Of a stretch of 64,000 bases of DNA, positions 1 through 8,626 are shown piece after piece. Within the stretch, counting starts at the first letter, position 1, and each line of letters begins with the position of its first letter. The DNA comes from DASUPK01 sp963724665 (lineage in GTDB: Bacteria > Actinomycetota > Thermoleophilia > Solirubrobacterales > 70-9): positions 124,001 through 188,000 of the forward strand of contig CAVRVH010000007.1 in the NCBI GenBank assembly GCA_963724665.1, given 5' to 3'. The translations under genes were made by a program, and so were the position numbers. A model generated the notes under the pieces. The model saw only the letters and a program-made list of their open reading frames with translations. It did no database searches and was not told where the DNA came from.

Positions 1-1
1 G

Positions 2-382
2 CTCGCCGAACGGCTGGGCCTCAGCGAGGAGGAGCTCCAGGAGGCACTGCTCCAGATCTCCAACTCATCGATCCTCGCCCTGGAGGAGCTCTGGATGACT
101 CCCGACTCCTCGGGCGACAAGGTCTCCCTCCTCGACACGATCGAGGACGAGTCGGCGCCGGACCCGCAGGCGGCGCTCGACACCAGCGAGGTCAAGGACC
201 GGCTCGGAGAGGCGATCCAGGACCTACCGGAGCGCGAGACGCTCGTCGTCGCCCTCTACTACTTCGAGAATCTCACCCTGCGCGAGATCGGCGAGGTGCT
301 GGGAGTAACCGAGTCACGGGTCTCGCAGCTCCACTCGAAGGCCGTGTTGCGCCTGCGCTCGCGCCTGAAGTCCACAGGTTGA
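2..382 (+). CDS. FliA/WhiG-type sigma factor, C-terminal part (5' truncated by window edge)
   Basis: The reading frame is open from base 2, so the gene starts upstream of the window. The visible part carries a region 3-like helix pair (LAERLGLSEEELQEALLQIS) and a complete region 4 (LPERETLVVALYYFENLTL, then REIGEVLGVTESRVSQLHSK) ending with a basic helix. The YYFENLTLREIGEVLG signature is typical of the FliA/WhiG/SigD branch of sigma-70, which directs RNA polymerase to motility or development promoters. The first visible ATG at 95 is internal to the domain and is not the start. Which branch member this is cannot be decided without the N-terminus. Confidence 0.85.
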   Translation, partial: LAERLGLSEEELQEALLQISNSSILALEELWMTPDSSGDKVSLLDTIEDESAPDPQAALDTSEVKDRLGEAIQDLPERETLVVALYYFENLTLREIGEVLGVTESRVSQLHSKAVLRLRSRLKSTG

Positions 383-415
383 ACCCGGCCTGACGTTCAC
401 ATAGGGTCCGCGGGC

Positions 416-2503
416 ATGTCCCACAAGGCCGCCGACCGGATTCGAAACGTCGCGCTGATCGGCCATCGCGGCAGCGGCAAGACCTCTCTCCACGAGGCCC
501 TCCTGTTCGAGGCGGGCGTTGTCAACCGGCTCGGCCGGGTCGAGGACGGCTCCACCACCTCGGACTACGAGCCCGACGAGCAGGAGAGGGAGATGTCGAT
601 TGGCGCAACCGTCTCCTCCTTCGATCACGACGGCCGCAAGATCAACCTGATCGACACTCCGGGTGAGTCCAGCTTCGTGGCGGACACGATCGCCTCGCTG
701 CGCGTCGCGGACGCCGCGGTCGTCGTCGTCAACGCCGTGATGGGAGTGGAGGTCCACACCGACCGCCTCTGGCAGCGCGCCGACCGGGAGGGACTGGCGC
801 GCCTGGTCTTCGTCAACATGCTCGACCGCGAGCGGGCCGACTTCTTCCGCGCCCTGGAGTCGCTGCAAAAGGCGTTCGGCAACCACGTCGTCGCCACCGA
901 GATCCCGATCGGATCAGAGCATGAGATTCGGGGCGTCATCGACCTGATCGACATGAAGGCGTTCGTCGCCCAGGGCGAGGGCAGGGGCGCGCCCGAGCCG
1001 CAGGACATCCCGGAGGAGCTCGCCGCGCAGGCCCAGGAGTACCGGGAGAAGCTCATGGACGAGGTGGCGGAGAACTCCGACGAGCTCATGGAGCGCTACC
1101 TCGAGGGCGAGGAGATCGACCACGACGAGATCGTCACCGTGCTGAAGCGCGGGGTCACCGACGGCAAGATCTTCCCGGTCACCTGTGGTGTCGCGACCAA
1201 GAACCTCGGCACCACCCGGCTGCTGGAGGCCCTGGTCGAGGACCTTCCCTCACCTGCGATGCGTGGCCCGGTGACCGCGATCGGCGAGGACGGTGAGGAG
1301 GTCGAGATCCCGCCCGACGAGGACGGTGAGCTCGTTGCATACGTCTTCAAGACGCTTGCCGACCCCTATGCGGGCCGCCTCAACCTGTTCCGCGTCTACT
1401 CCGGCGTGCTGCGCGGCGACTCCCAGGTCGCGAACGTCACCCAGCGAGCCAAGGAGCGGATCGGCCAGATCCTGATCCCCCGCGGGAAGGAGCACGAGCA
1501 GACCGACGAGGTGGGCGCGGGCGACATCGGCGCCGTCGCCAAGCTCAAGGAGACTCGCGCCGGTGATGTCCTGGCCGAGAAGGACTCGAAGATCTCCTTC
1601 TCGGCGCTCGACCTGCCCGCTCCGGTGATGGCGTTCGCCTTCGAGGCGAAGACCAAGGGGGACGAGGACAAGGCCGCGAGCGCGATCCGCAGGCTCGAGG
1701 AGGAGGACCCGACGCTGGACGTCCACCGAGACCAGCAGACTGGCGAGCAGATCATCGCCGGGCTCACGCAGATCCACGTCGAAGTGATCGTCGACCGGAT
1801 GAAGAGCCGCTTCGGCGCCGAGATCGAGCTGCACCCGCCCCGAGTGCCGTACCTGGAGGCGATTCGCAAGTCGGCCAAGGCCCATGGCCGCTACAAGAAG
1901 CAGACGGGCGGGCGCGGCCAGTTCGGCGACTGCCACATCGAGATCGCGCCCGGCGAATCCGGCAGCGGCTTCGAGTTCATCGATGAGATCAAGGGCGGCT
2001 CGATCCCCAAGGGCTTCATTCCGGCGGTGGAGAAGGGAGTCGCTGAGGCGATGCAGCACGGGGTCCTCGCCGGCTATCCGGTCAAGGACCTGCAGGTCCG
2101 CCTCTATGACGGCCAGTACCACCGGGTGGACTCATCGGAGAACGCCTTCAAGGTTGCCGGGTCGATGGCCTTCAAGGACGCGATGGAGGAGGCCGACCCT
2201 GTGCTGCTCGAGCCGATCATGTTGCTGACGGTGAGCGTGCCCGAGGATGTGGTGGGCGATGTGGTTGGGGACCTCAACTCGCGGCGCGGCCGGCCGCTGG
2301 GCATGGAGGCGAAGGGCTCCGCGACGGAGATCAAGGCCGAGGTGCCGATGGCAGAGGTGCTCGACTACGCCCGCGACCTGCGTCAGATCACGGGTGGCCG
2401 CGGCGATTACACGATGGAGTTCGCCCGCCACGAGGAGATCCCGTCACACCTTGCTCAGAAGGTGATCTCCGAGGCGGGGGCCGGAGAGGAAGTAAGAGCC
2501 TGA
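416..2503 (+). CDS. EF-G-like translational GTPase (EF-G paralogue)
   Basis: A 695-residue protein collinear with elongation factor G. The P-loop GHRGSGKTS lies at 16-24, the G3 motif DTPGE at 80-84, and the G4 position reads NMLD (134-137) instead of the usual NKxD. Domain II and the C-terminal domains III-V follow, including the EF-G-type segment YKKQTGGRGQFGD. The divergent switch region (TTSDYEPDEQEREMSIGATV) and altered G4 place it with the EF-G-like/EF-G2 paralogues rather than the housekeeping FusA encoded beside rpsL/rpsG. GTP-dependent action on the ribosome is inferred from the family; the exact role is unknown. It starts 33 nt after the sigma factor and overlaps the RNase H gene. 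Confidence 0.85.
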   Translation: MSHKAADRIRNVALIGHRGSGKTSLHEALLFEAGVVNRLGRVEDGSTTSDYEPDEQEREMSIGATVSSFDHDGRKINLIDTPGESSFVADTIASLRVADAAVVVVNAVMGVEVHTDRLWQRADREGLARLVFVNMLDRERADFFRALESLQKAFGNHVVATEIPIGSEHEIRGVIDLIDMKAFVAQGEGRGAPEPQDIPEELAAQAQEYREKLMDEVAENSDELMERYLEGEEIDHDEIVTVLKRGVTDGKIFPVTCGVATKNLGTTRLLEALVEDLPSPAMRGPVTAIGEDGEEVEIPPDEDGELVAYVFKTLADPYAGRLNLFRVYSGVLRGDSQVANVTQRAKERIGQILIPRGKEHEQTDEVGAGDIGAVAKLKETRAGDVLAEKDSKISFSALDLPAPVMAFAFEAKTKGDEDKAASAIRRLEEEDPTLDVHRDQQTGEQIIAGLTQIHVEVIVDRMKSRFGAEIELHPPRVPYLEAIRKSAKAHGRYKKQTGGRGQFGDCHIEIAPGESGSGFEFIDEIKGGSIPKGFIPAVEKGVAEAMQHGVLAGYPVKDLQVRLYDGQYHRVDSSENAFKVAGSMAFKDAMEEADPVLLEPIMLLTVSVPEDVVGDVVGDLNSRRGRPLGMEAKGSATEIKAEVPMAEVLDYARDLRQITGGRGDYTMEFARHEEIPSHLAQKVISEAGAGEEVRA

Positions 2504-2904
2504 AGGTCGTCGTCAACGTCGACGGCGGTTCCAGAGGAAATCCGGGACCGGCGGCTGTAGCCGCCGTTGCGACCGATCCCTCCGGCGAGGTTCTCGCAGA
2601 ACGCACCGAGACGATCGGGGAGGCAACGAACAACGTTGCCGAGTACCGGGCCCTGCTGCTCGGAGTCGAGCTGGCCAAGGAGCTCAGCGCCGACGAGGCG
2701 GAGTTCGTGGGGGACTCCAAGCTGATCGTCGAGCAGGTGAAGGGCAACTGGAAGATCAAGCAGGATCACCTGCGTCCGCTCCACACGAAGGCGAAGGACG
2801 CGCTTCGCGAGCTGCCGAAGTGGTCCATTCGCCACGTCAAGCGCGACGACAACGAGCGCGCGGACGAGCTCCTCAACGAGGCTCTCGACTCGGCGACGAA
2901 ATGA
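2500..2904 (+). CDS. Ribonuclease HI family protein, apparent CTG start
   Basis: A 134-residue RNase HI fold. The N-terminal strand VNVDGGSRGNPGP supplies the first metal ligand (D8), NNVAEYRALL gives E48, VGDSKLIVEQ gives D72, and NERADEL supplies D122, so all four acidic residues are present. The enzyme should cut the RNA strand of RNA-DNA hybrids. No in-frame ATG, GTG or TTG lies near the first conserved strand. The only fitting start is CTG at 2500, which overlaps the TGA stop of the EF-G-like gene (CTGA) and has a purine-rich GAGAGGAAG about 7 nt upstream. A single-base sequence error in an original GTG or ATG is the main alternative. Confidence 0.88.
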   Translation: MKVVVNVDGGSRGNPGPAAVAAVATDPSGEVLAERTETIGEATNNVAEYRALLLGVELAKELSADEAEFVGDSKLIVEQVKGNWKIKQDHLRPLHTKAKDALRELPKWSIRHVKRDDNERADELLNEALDSATK

Positions 2905-2930
2905 AAAGGCCGGGCAACGGCCCGGCCTTT
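2905..2930. terminator. Rho-independent-type hairpin between convergent genes
   Basis: A perfect 10-bp stem, AAAGGCCGGG pairing with CCCGGCCTTT around the loop CAACGG, begins one base after the RNase H stop. The A and T ends make it usable from both strands, so it can also serve the convergent protease gene, whose stop is at 2955. Confidence 0.85.
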
Positions 2931-2954
2931 CCAGTGCGTCCTTGGCGCTGCGAG

Positions 2955-3803
2955 CTACAGGTTGACGCCGACGCCCTTCAGGACCGCGCGCACGACGTTC
3001 CCGTTGAAGGGCTCGGTGCCCGGCACCAGGTTCACGCCCGCGAAGGCCGGTGCGTTCGCGTGCATGTAGGCGAGCTCCTTGGCGAGATCGCCGACGCCGT
3101 TCGCGCCGACGAGTGGCGCGAGCTGCACGGTGCTGAGGATGCCAATCGCTCCTCCGTTGGCGTCCATGAACCCGCTGCCCGAGTCGCCGGGGATCCCGGG
3201 AGTGACGGTGTAGACGTCATGGCTCCAGCCGCTCGGCGCGTTCTGAACGACGATGCCCTGCTTCGGGCTGAGCGCGGTGATTCCGCCACGGAGCTCCGAG
3301 TTGCCGTAGGTGTAGACAGTGGAGCCGGTGTCGCCCCAGCTCCCGACACCGGTTGGGCCTCCGTAGGCCGGCACCGAGGGATTGACGTTGGCCACATCCG
3401 CCGGATCGAGCTTGATCAGGGCGAGGTCGTTGAACGCGCAGGTGTCCGCGTCCGCCTCACCCTTTGACTGCATCGTGAGCCACGAGTTGTAGACAAGGGT
3501 GCCCGGATGGCTCGCGCCCGTGACGTCCACCGGCGTGCCGATCGGGAGAGACCCCGAGGTGCAGCCGTTGGTGTCGGTGCTGGATCCGGTGCCCGAGCAG
3601 TGCGCGGCCTGTCCCAGGTAGGTGTTCGAGCCGTCCTGGAAGACGAAGTTGGACGTGCACTGAGCGCCGGCCGTGAAGACCTGGACGCCGGGGTGGATGG
3701 TCGCCGAGCTCGCCGGGGCCCAGGCCGAAGCGGCCGACGGTGCGATGGCAAGGACAGAGATCGCGGCCGTTGCAATGGCGGCGGTCAGAGCCTTTCGATG
3801 CAT
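2955..3803 (-). CDS. Secreted trypsin-like serine protease (S1 family)
   Basis: A 282-residue protein with a Sec-type signal peptide: basic MHRK, a hydrophobic stretch, and likely cleavage after SAASA near residue 27. The catalytic triad is visible as AAHCSG (H68), FNDLALI (D126) and PGIPGDSGSG (S208), the usual chymotrypsin-fold order and spacing. Extra cysteine pairs suggest disulphides outside the cell. The start chosen is the ATG at 3803, preceded by a strong GAGGGGG ribosome site; the open frame extends further upstream but only antisense to the reductase gene. The substrate is unknown. Confidence 0.85.
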   Translation of the reverse strand: MHRKALTAAIATAAISVLAIAPSAASAWAPASSATIHPGVQVFTAGAQCTSNFVFQDGSNTYLGQAAHCSGTGSSTDTNGCTSGSLPIGTPVDVTGASHPGTLVYNSWLTMQSKGEADADTCAFNDLALIKLDPADVANVNPSVPAYGGPTGVGSWGDTGSTVYTYGNSELRGGITALSPKQGIVVQNAPSGWSHDVYTVTPGIPGDSGSGFMDANGGAIGILSTVQLAPLVGANGVGDLAKELAYMHANAPAFAGVNLVPGTEPFNGNVVRAVLKGVGVNL

Positions 3804-3932
3804 TTGAAGCCCCCTCATGTAGTTACCCAAGTCGAAAAGGAGGCTACCCAAAATTGGGGACAGGAGCGCAGGTTGGGCACGTCTCACGATTCGACCGGTT
3901 TGCCGAAGCCGCCGCACGGTTAGCCTGAACTC

Positions 3933-4808
3933 ATGGCATCGACCAAGACCATCGAGTTGACCGACGAGTCGATCGGCACGCTGCAGATCGGCGAGCACTC
4001 GGTCCGCCGCCTCGGGTTCGGTGCGATGCGGATCACCGGTGAAGGGATCTGGGGACCCCCGGAAGATCACGATGAGGCGATCGCCGTTCTCCGCCGCGCC
4101 GTGGAGCTGGGCGTCAACCTGATCGACACCGCCAACTCCTACGGCCCGGATGTGAGCGAGGAGTTGATTGCAGAGGCCCTCCATCCCTACCCCGAAGACC
4201 TCCTGATCGCCACCAAGGGCGGGTTCATGCGGTCCGGTCCGAATCAGTGGGATCCCAATGGCGATCCCGACTACCTGCGGGAGGCGTGTGAGGGGTCGCT
4301 CCGCCGGCTGCGATTGGACACGATCGAGCTCTACCAGCTCCACAGGCCGGATCCGAAGGTGCCGTACGAGGAATCCGTGGGGGCTCTCAAGGATCTTCAG
4401 GCCGAGGGCAAGATCCGCCAGATCGGAGTCTCGAACGTCTCGATCGAGCAGCTCGAGACGGCCCGAGCGCTGGTTGAGGTCGTCTCGGTGCAGAATCGCT
4501 TCAACCTCACCGACCGCACCTCCGAGGACGTCCTCGATCGCTGCGAGGAGCTCAGGACCATTTTCTTCCCCTGGTGGCCTCTCTCCGCCGGCAGCCTGGC
4601 CGAGCCGGGCGGGCCGGTGGACCAGATGGCCTCCGCTCACGACGCGACGCCCGGGCAGGTCGCGCTGGCCTGGCTGCTCGCCCGCTCGCCGGTGATGCTC
4701 CCGATACCCGGCACCTCCTCGGTCAAGCACCTCGAGGAGAACATCGCCGCCGCCGCGCTGAAGCTCGCCGACGAGGAGATTGCGGAGCTCGAGGGCGCCG
4801 CGGGGTGA
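3933..4808 (+). CDS. Aldo/keto reductase
   Basis: A 291-residue (alpha/beta)8 NADPH-dependent oxidoreductase. The catalytic tetrad is recognisable: D65 and Y70 in LIDTANSYGPD, K95 in IATKGG and H137 in YQLHRPDP, with the cofactor-binding end near LARSPVMLPIPGTSSVKHLE. Such enzymes reduce aldehydes and ketones; the closest relatives by motif are general stress-type AKRs and no specific substrate can be read. A TAGCCT box at 3921-3926 lies 6 nt before the ATG with no ribosome-binding site between them, suggesting a leaderless transcript. The gene ends just before the tRNA-Gly promoter. Confidence 0.9.
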   Translation: MASTKTIELTDESIGTLQIGEHSVRRLGFGAMRITGEGIWGPPEDHDEAIAVLRRAVELGVNLIDTANSYGPDVSEELIAEALHPYPEDLLIATKGGFMRSGPNQWDPNGDPDYLREACEGSLRRLRLDTIELYQLHRPDPKVPYEESVGALKDLQAEGKIRQIGVSNVSIEQLETARALVEVVSVQNRFNLTDRTSEDVLDRCEELRTIFFPWWPLSAGSLAEPGGPVDQMASAHDATPGQVALAWLLARSPVMLPIPGTSSVKHLEENIAAAALKLADEEIAELEGAAG

Positions 4809-4823
4809 CCATGACACCCCGCC

Positions 4824-4829
4824 TATAAT
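4824..4829 (+). promoter_or_regulatory. -10 box (TATAAT) of tRNA-Gly
   Basis: A consensus TATAAT sits 10 nt before the first base of the tRNA. No convincing -35 element is visible at 16-18 bp spacing. Confidence 0.6.
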
Positions 4830-4839
4830 CGCCGCTCGC

Positions 4840-4913
4840 GCGGCTGTAGCTCAGTTGGCTAGAGCGTCTGCTTGCCATGCAGAAGGTCGTGGGTTCGAAT
4901 CCCATCAGCCGCT
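4840..4913 (+). tRNA. tRNA-Gly (anticodon GCC)
   Basis: A full cloverleaf. The 7-bp acceptor GCGGCTG/CAGCCGC, D-stem GCTC/GAGC, anticodon stem TCTGC/GCAGA around loop TTGCCAT (anticodon GCC) and T-stem GTGGG/CCCAT (one wobble) with TTCGAAT loop are all present. CCA is not encoded. Confidence 0.95.
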
Positions 4914-4995
4914 TGCCTCGACTCATTCGCCCCCGCGGCAAGGATGCCCGGGGCGTTTTCTGTTCAGAGACGCGTCGTTAGGCTTGCTCTCACCC

Positions 4996-5066
4996 GGCGC
5001 CTTGGCGGAGTGGCTACGCAGCGGCCTGCAAAGCCGTTTACACCGGTTCGATTCCGGTAGGCGCCT
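4996..5066 (+). tRNA. tRNA-Cys (anticodon GCA)
   Basis: The acceptor GGCGCCT pairs with AGGCGCC, the anticodon stem CGGC/GCCG encloses the loop CTGCAAA with anticodon GCA, and the T arm is ACCGG-TTCGATT-CCGGT. CCA is not encoded. It lies 82 nt after tRNA-Gly and may be co-transcribed with it. Confidence 0.95.
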
Positions 5067-5096
5067 CTCACACCTGACCGGCCGTAGCATCGCTCG

Positions 5097-5422
5097 ATGC
5101 TCCTGGTCGGCGCCATCGCCCTTGCACTGTTCGTCCTGCCGCCGGGCTGGGGCATCGCGGTGGTGGCGCTCGCGGCCGCGATCGAGGTCGCCGAGGTCGG
5201 TTTCTGGATCCGCTTCCTGCGGCGCTACCGGATCGCGACCGGCAAGGAGGCCCTGATCGGATCGTCCGCCGAGGTGATCGAGGCCTGCGACCCGCGCGGG
5301 CGGGTTCGGTTCCGCGGCGAGATCTGGCACGCCGAGTGCGACCGGGGGCGGAGGTGGGCAGACGGGTCAGGGTCACCGGGGTCCACGGGCTGACGCTGCG
5401 AGTCGAGCCGGAGTCGGAGTGA
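5097..5422 (+). pseudogene. NfeD-like membrane protein with C-terminal OB fold, frameshifted
   Basis: The frame from ATG 5097 gives two hydrophobic segments (LLVGAIALALFVL and a second through about residue 45) followed by the start of an NfeD-type OB fold (GRVRFRGEIWHAEC). It then runs out of register at the G5 run 5344-5348. Restoring one G there continues in frame as AEVGRRVRVTGVHGLTLRVE to a stop at 5420-5422, which is exactly the expected end of an NfeD domain. NfeD proteins act at the membrane with stomatin-like partners. One base is missing, either by sequencing error or by a real mutation; the clean continuation favours error. Confidence 0.7.
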
Positions 5423-5467
5423 CGGGGCTTTTTTCTGAATCTCGGTCCGGGCAGGCTGCAGAACGGA

Positions 5468-5493
5468 AAAGGGCCCCTGTGAGGGGGCCCTTT
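5468..5493 (+). terminator. Terminator hairpin after the nfeD-like gene
   Basis: A perfect 10-bp stem AAAGGGCCCC/GGGGCCCTTT encloses a TGTGAG loop and starts 45 nt after the repaired stop. The rest of the stretch to 5738 holds no gene I can support; a TTGACT at 5586-5591 is a weak -35 candidate. Confidence 0.8.
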
Positions 5494-5751
5494 GTATCCG
5501 AAAGGACGTGCCGCCGGCGAATCTGAGCTTCAGCCGGCCCGTCGGTCCTTCAAGTCTTATGGCTCAATGTCGGCCGTCCGGTGGCTTGACTTGAGCCTGT
5601 CAGGAGAAACTAACACGACTTCTCCCAAGAGGTTGCAGTTCTCGGCTGGATTGCGGGCAATTTTGCGAATACTGCGGTTTTTCCACACCCGCCACATCCG
5701 TGAGCAACCGCTCGTAGACATTGGCCGCCCAGCCAGGATAGGATGCGCACC

Positions 5752-6747
5752 GTGCGCTACTTGATCACAGGCGGCTCCGGATACATCGGCGGCCGACTGA
5801 CCGACGAGCTTTCCGGTCGAGACGAGACCGAGAAGATCGTGGACGTCGACCTCCGCCCGCCGCCTCGCTCATGGCCCAAGCACGAGTTCGTCAAGGCCGA
5901 CATCAGGGATCGCAAGCAGATGAGGGATCTGCTCGAGCGCCACGAGATCGATGCGCTTCTGCACTTCGCCTTCGTCCTCAACCCGATCCGCGACGAGGCG
6001 AAGATGTACGACATCGACGTCAACGGCACCCAGGCCGTTCTGCAGGCCGCCGAGGACGCCGGGATCAAGCAGGTCATCCAGACCTCGTCCGCGACGGCCT
6101 ACGGCGCCTTCCCGGACAACCCGAAGCCGATCGCCGAGGACTGGCCGGTCCGCGGCGCCCCGGACTTCTCCTACGCGAAGCACAAGGCCGACTCCGATCG
6201 CATCGCCCAGCTCTGGGCCCTCGCCAACCCCGACGCGGTGATGACGATCGTCCGGCCCTCGATCGTCTTCGGTCCCAGCGTCGACAACTACATCGTCCGC
6301 GCCTTCGGCAACAACCCCTTCATCCCGATCCTCGATGGAGTCGACGAAGAGTTCCAGCTCGTCCATGAGGACGACGTCGTCTCCGCTTTGATCGCCCTGC
6401 TCGATGGCAAGCACGCCGGCGCCTTCAACCTCGCCGGCGACGGCCTGCTGACCTGGAGCCGCGCCGCCGAGATGGTCGGAAAGAAGACGCGCAACATCTC
6501 CCTGAAGTCGATGAAGCGCTTCAACAACGCGATGTGGAAGCTCCACGTGCCGCGCACAGAGGCCCCGGCCGGCAACCTCGACTTCATCCGTTACCCGTGG
6601 GTCGTCTCAACCGAGAAGCTGAAGACGACCGCCGGCTGGCAGCCGAAGTACGACACGCTCGAGACCTTCAAGATCACCATGCGCGCGAAGGGCCTGCTGC
6701 CCGAGGCTCCCGCGACCGTTCAGGCGCCAACCGCGCCCGTCGCGTAG
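5752..6747 (+). CDS. NAD-dependent epimerase/dehydratase (extended SDR)
   Basis: A 331-residue extended short-chain dehydrogenase. The nucleotide-binding GGSGYIG lies at the N-terminus and the active-site YAKHK (Y141, K145) follows a TSSATAYG strand. It acts on a sugar nucleotide or similar substrate; the specificity is not readable. The GTG at 5752 is preferred over the in-frame ATG at 5743 for two reasons. The protein then begins directly with the first beta strand, and a TAGGAT -10 box (5739-5744) overlaps that ATG but lies 7 nt before the GTG, implying a leaderless mRNA. Confidence 0.85.
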   Translation: MRYLITGGSGYIGGRLTDELSGRDETEKIVDVDLRPPPRSWPKHEFVKADIRDRKQMRDLLERHEIDALLHFAFVLNPIRDEAKMYDIDVNGTQAVLQAAEDAGIKQVIQTSSATAYGAFPDNPKPIAEDWPVRGAPDFSYAKHKADSDRIAQLWALANPDAVMTIVRPSIVFGPSVDNYIVRAFGNNPFIPILDGVDEEFQLVHEDDVVSALIALLDGKHAGAFNLAGDGLLTWSRAAEMVGKKTRNISLKSMKRFNNAMWKLHVPRTEAPAGNLDFIRYPWVVSTEKLKTTAGWQPKYDTLETFKITMRAKGLLPEAPATVQAPTAPVA

Positions 6748-6770
6748 CCACGCGCTAACTTTCTCGTCCC

Positions 6771-6843
6771 GGGCGCATAGCTCAGTTGGGAGAGCGCCGC
6801 CTCGACAAGGCGGAGGTCGCTGGTTCGAGCCCAGCTGTGCCCA
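6771..6843 (+). tRNA. tRNA-Val (anticodon GAC)
   Basis: The acceptor GGGCGCA/TGTGCCC has one G-U pair. The anticodon stem CCGCC/GGCGG encloses TCGACAA (anticodon GAC) and the T arm is GCTGG-TTCGAGC-CCAGC. CCA is not encoded. Confidence 0.95.
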
Positions 6844-6893
6844 CTCGAGATGACCCTGACGAGCCGGATCGCCCCGCCGGCGGCGATGTTGCC

Positions 6894-7499
6894 GTGAGCT
6901 GGCACGTCGGCGGCAGCTACTTCGAGTCGTGCAACTGCGACGCGATCTGTCCGTGCCGCCGAATCGACGGCGTCGGCGGCGGCCGCTCGACTCACGGCAT
7001 CTGCATGGGCATCCTCTCCTGGATCATCGAGGAGGGCGAGGCGGAGGGCGTCGACCTGGCGGACGAGCCGGTCGCGATGGCAATTCGCTACAGCGACGAC
7101 GAGGAGGGCTCGCCGTGGAGCTGGGTGCTCTACCTGGACGGCCGCTCGGATGAGAGCCGCCGTGAGGCGCTGGAGGCGATCTGGTCGGGGCGGCTGGGAG
7201 GCGACGCCGACAAACACTTCCCCTGGGCGTGGAAGCCGAGCGAGCTGCTGGCCGTGCGTCCGGTCGACATCGACGTCAACCACACCCGGCGGCGTCAGCG
7301 ACTGCGAATCCGCGACCAGGTGAGCGTGCACATCCGCGACCGCTACCCAGGTGCAGAGACCGTCACCTGCGTGATCCCGGGACACGACCGGGGCGGGGAG
7401 GAGCTGGTTGCCGACGAGCTCGTCGTCGAGGACGATGCGCTCGCCTTCAGCTTCCGCGGCACCTGCGGGTACGGCGCGACGTTCGACTACAGCGGCTAG
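6894..7499 (+). CDS. DUF1326 domain protein
   Basis: About 201 residues with the DUF1326 hallmark at the N-terminus, GGSYFESCNCDAICPC, a closely spaced cysteine cluster, and a C-terminal RGTCGYGATFDY strand. The function is unknown; the cysteines suggest metal or thiol chemistry. An open frame reaches back through the tRNA-Val gene, but the GTG at 6894 places the start a few residues before the conserved motif, as usual for the family. Its TAG stop overlaps the stop of the convergent peptidase gene in a shared CTAG. Confidence 0.8.
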   Translation: MSWHVGGSYFESCNCDAICPCRRIDGVGGGRSTHGICMGILSWIIEEGEAEGVDLADEPVAMAIRYSDDEEGSPWSWVLYLDGRSDESRREALEAIWSGRLGGDADKHFPWAWKPSELLAVRPVDIDVNHTRRRQRLRIRDQVSVHIRDRYPGAETVTCVIPGHDRGGEELVADELVVEDDALAFSFRGTCGYGATFDYSG

Positions 7500-8545
7500 G
7501 AGTAGCTGTCCCAGTACTGCAGCTCGGGGAGCGGGTCGTAGGGCGCTCCGCCGACGTACCAGCCGGGCACGCTCCAGCGCTCGAAGTGGAGGTGGCAGCT
7601 CACGGCGTCGCCGGTTTCCCCGACCTTGCCGATCTGCTGCCCGGCGTAGACGCCGGTCCCTACCGGCGCCCAGCTCGGGGCCAACAGGTGCATGTAGACG
7701 AAGTCGGTCCCCGTGAGGTTGCCGTGGAGGACGACGTAGTAGCCCGCCCCGGAGGCCTGGTAGGCGTTCACTCTGACCGATCCCGTTTCGACGACGTACA
7801 GCTTGGAGCCGCAGGCGGCGGGGACGTCCTGTCCCTGGTGGATATGGCCCGACCGGGGAGCGCCGAAGCGCCCGTCGGGGCCTCCATAGGTGTGTGGCCC
7901 GGGGACGGGAAACATGTGCAGGTGCAGGGCGAAGGGCTGCGTCTGCCCGCCCGCGACGGAGGCGCCCGCGGTGCTCCCATCCGCGAGCTTCAGCTGGTAG
8001 GTGCCGTCGCCGGCGACGCCGCCTCCGGATTGCATTCCATCCCAGCTGATCGACTTCGACTCCGCTCCATCGAAGTCGACGGCGATGGTCTGCACCAGGT
8101 TGCCGAAGGAGTCCAGCGCCTTGACCCTGGCGGTTCCGGCCTTGCGCGAGGTGAGTTGAAGGGTGGGGCGCACGTAGCCCTGGATGAAGTAGCTACCGCT
8201 GACGAGCCGCTTGGTCAGGAGCTTCTTGATCCGCTTCGCGTCCTTCTTCGAGATCACTCCGTTGACGGGCCAGCCGTGCTGCTGTTCGAAGGCCTCGACG
8301 CTCCGGAAGGTGCCCTTGCCGAAGACGCCGTCGATCGAGGTCGCGACGCCAAGCGTGCTGAGCGACCGCTGCAGGTAGCGGACGTCCTTGCCCTTGGCGC
8401 CCTTCGCGAGGGGGCGCGTGCCAAAGCGCCAGACATGGTGCTTGTCCTTCGGCGAAGCCGTGGCCGGCGCCGCCGAGGCGGTCAACGCGACCAGCGCGAG
8501 CGCGACGAGGGCGCACGCGAACGACCTGGGTCTGCCCATGCCCAT
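7496..8545 (-). CDS. Secreted peptidoglycan-binding M23 (LytM-type) metallopeptidase
   Basis: A 349-residue exported protein. A signal peptide (hydrophobic ALVALALVALTASAA) is followed by a PG_binding_1 domain (GKDVRYLQRSLSTLG to about residue 105), a FlgD-like beta segment and a C-terminal M23 domain. The zinc ligands of M23 are visible in HIHQGQDV (HxxxD pattern) and SCHLHFE (HxH). It should cut peptide cross-links in the wall or activate amidases. Two in-frame ATGs (8545, 8539) follow GAGAGAG; the second has the better spacing. It diverges from thrS. Confidence 0.88.
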   Translation of the reverse strand: MGMGRPRSFACALVALALVALTASAAPATASPKDKHHVWRFGTRPLAKGAKGKDVRYLQRSLSTLGVATSIDGVFGKGTFRSVEAFEQQHGWPVNGVISKKDAKRIKKLLTKRLVSGSYFIQGYVRPTLQLTSRKAGTARVKALDSFGNLVQTIAVDFDGAESKSISWDGMQSGGGVAGDGTYQLKLADGSTAGASVAGGQTQPFALHLHMFPVPGPHTYGGPDGRFGAPRSGHIHQGQDVPAACGSKLYVVETGSVRVNAYQASGAGYYVVLHGNLTGTDFVYMHLLAPSWAPVGTGVYAGQQIGKVGETGDAVSCHLHFERWSVPGWYVGGAPYDPLPELQYWDSYS

Positions 8546-8626
8546 TGCTCTCTCAACTGGTGTACGTCGGCCGAGTTCCGCATCCCTGCATGCTGGGTGT
8601 GAACGCCCACGGCTAGATTTAGCCGC

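Noticed and set aside
2955..4817. A 620-residue open frame on the minus strand
   Set aside because: Its N-terminal 338 residues are antisense to the aldo/keto reductase; only the last 282 residues, from a signal peptide with a good ribosome site, form a real protease.
5492..5764. A 90-residue open frame upstream of the SDR gene
   Set aside because: It starts at the end of a terminator hairpin, overlaps the SDR start, and has no family-like sequence.
7229..8602. A 457-residue plus-strand open frame opposite the M23 peptidase
   Set aside because: No domain, unusual composition, and it overlaps a peptidase with clear zinc motifs.
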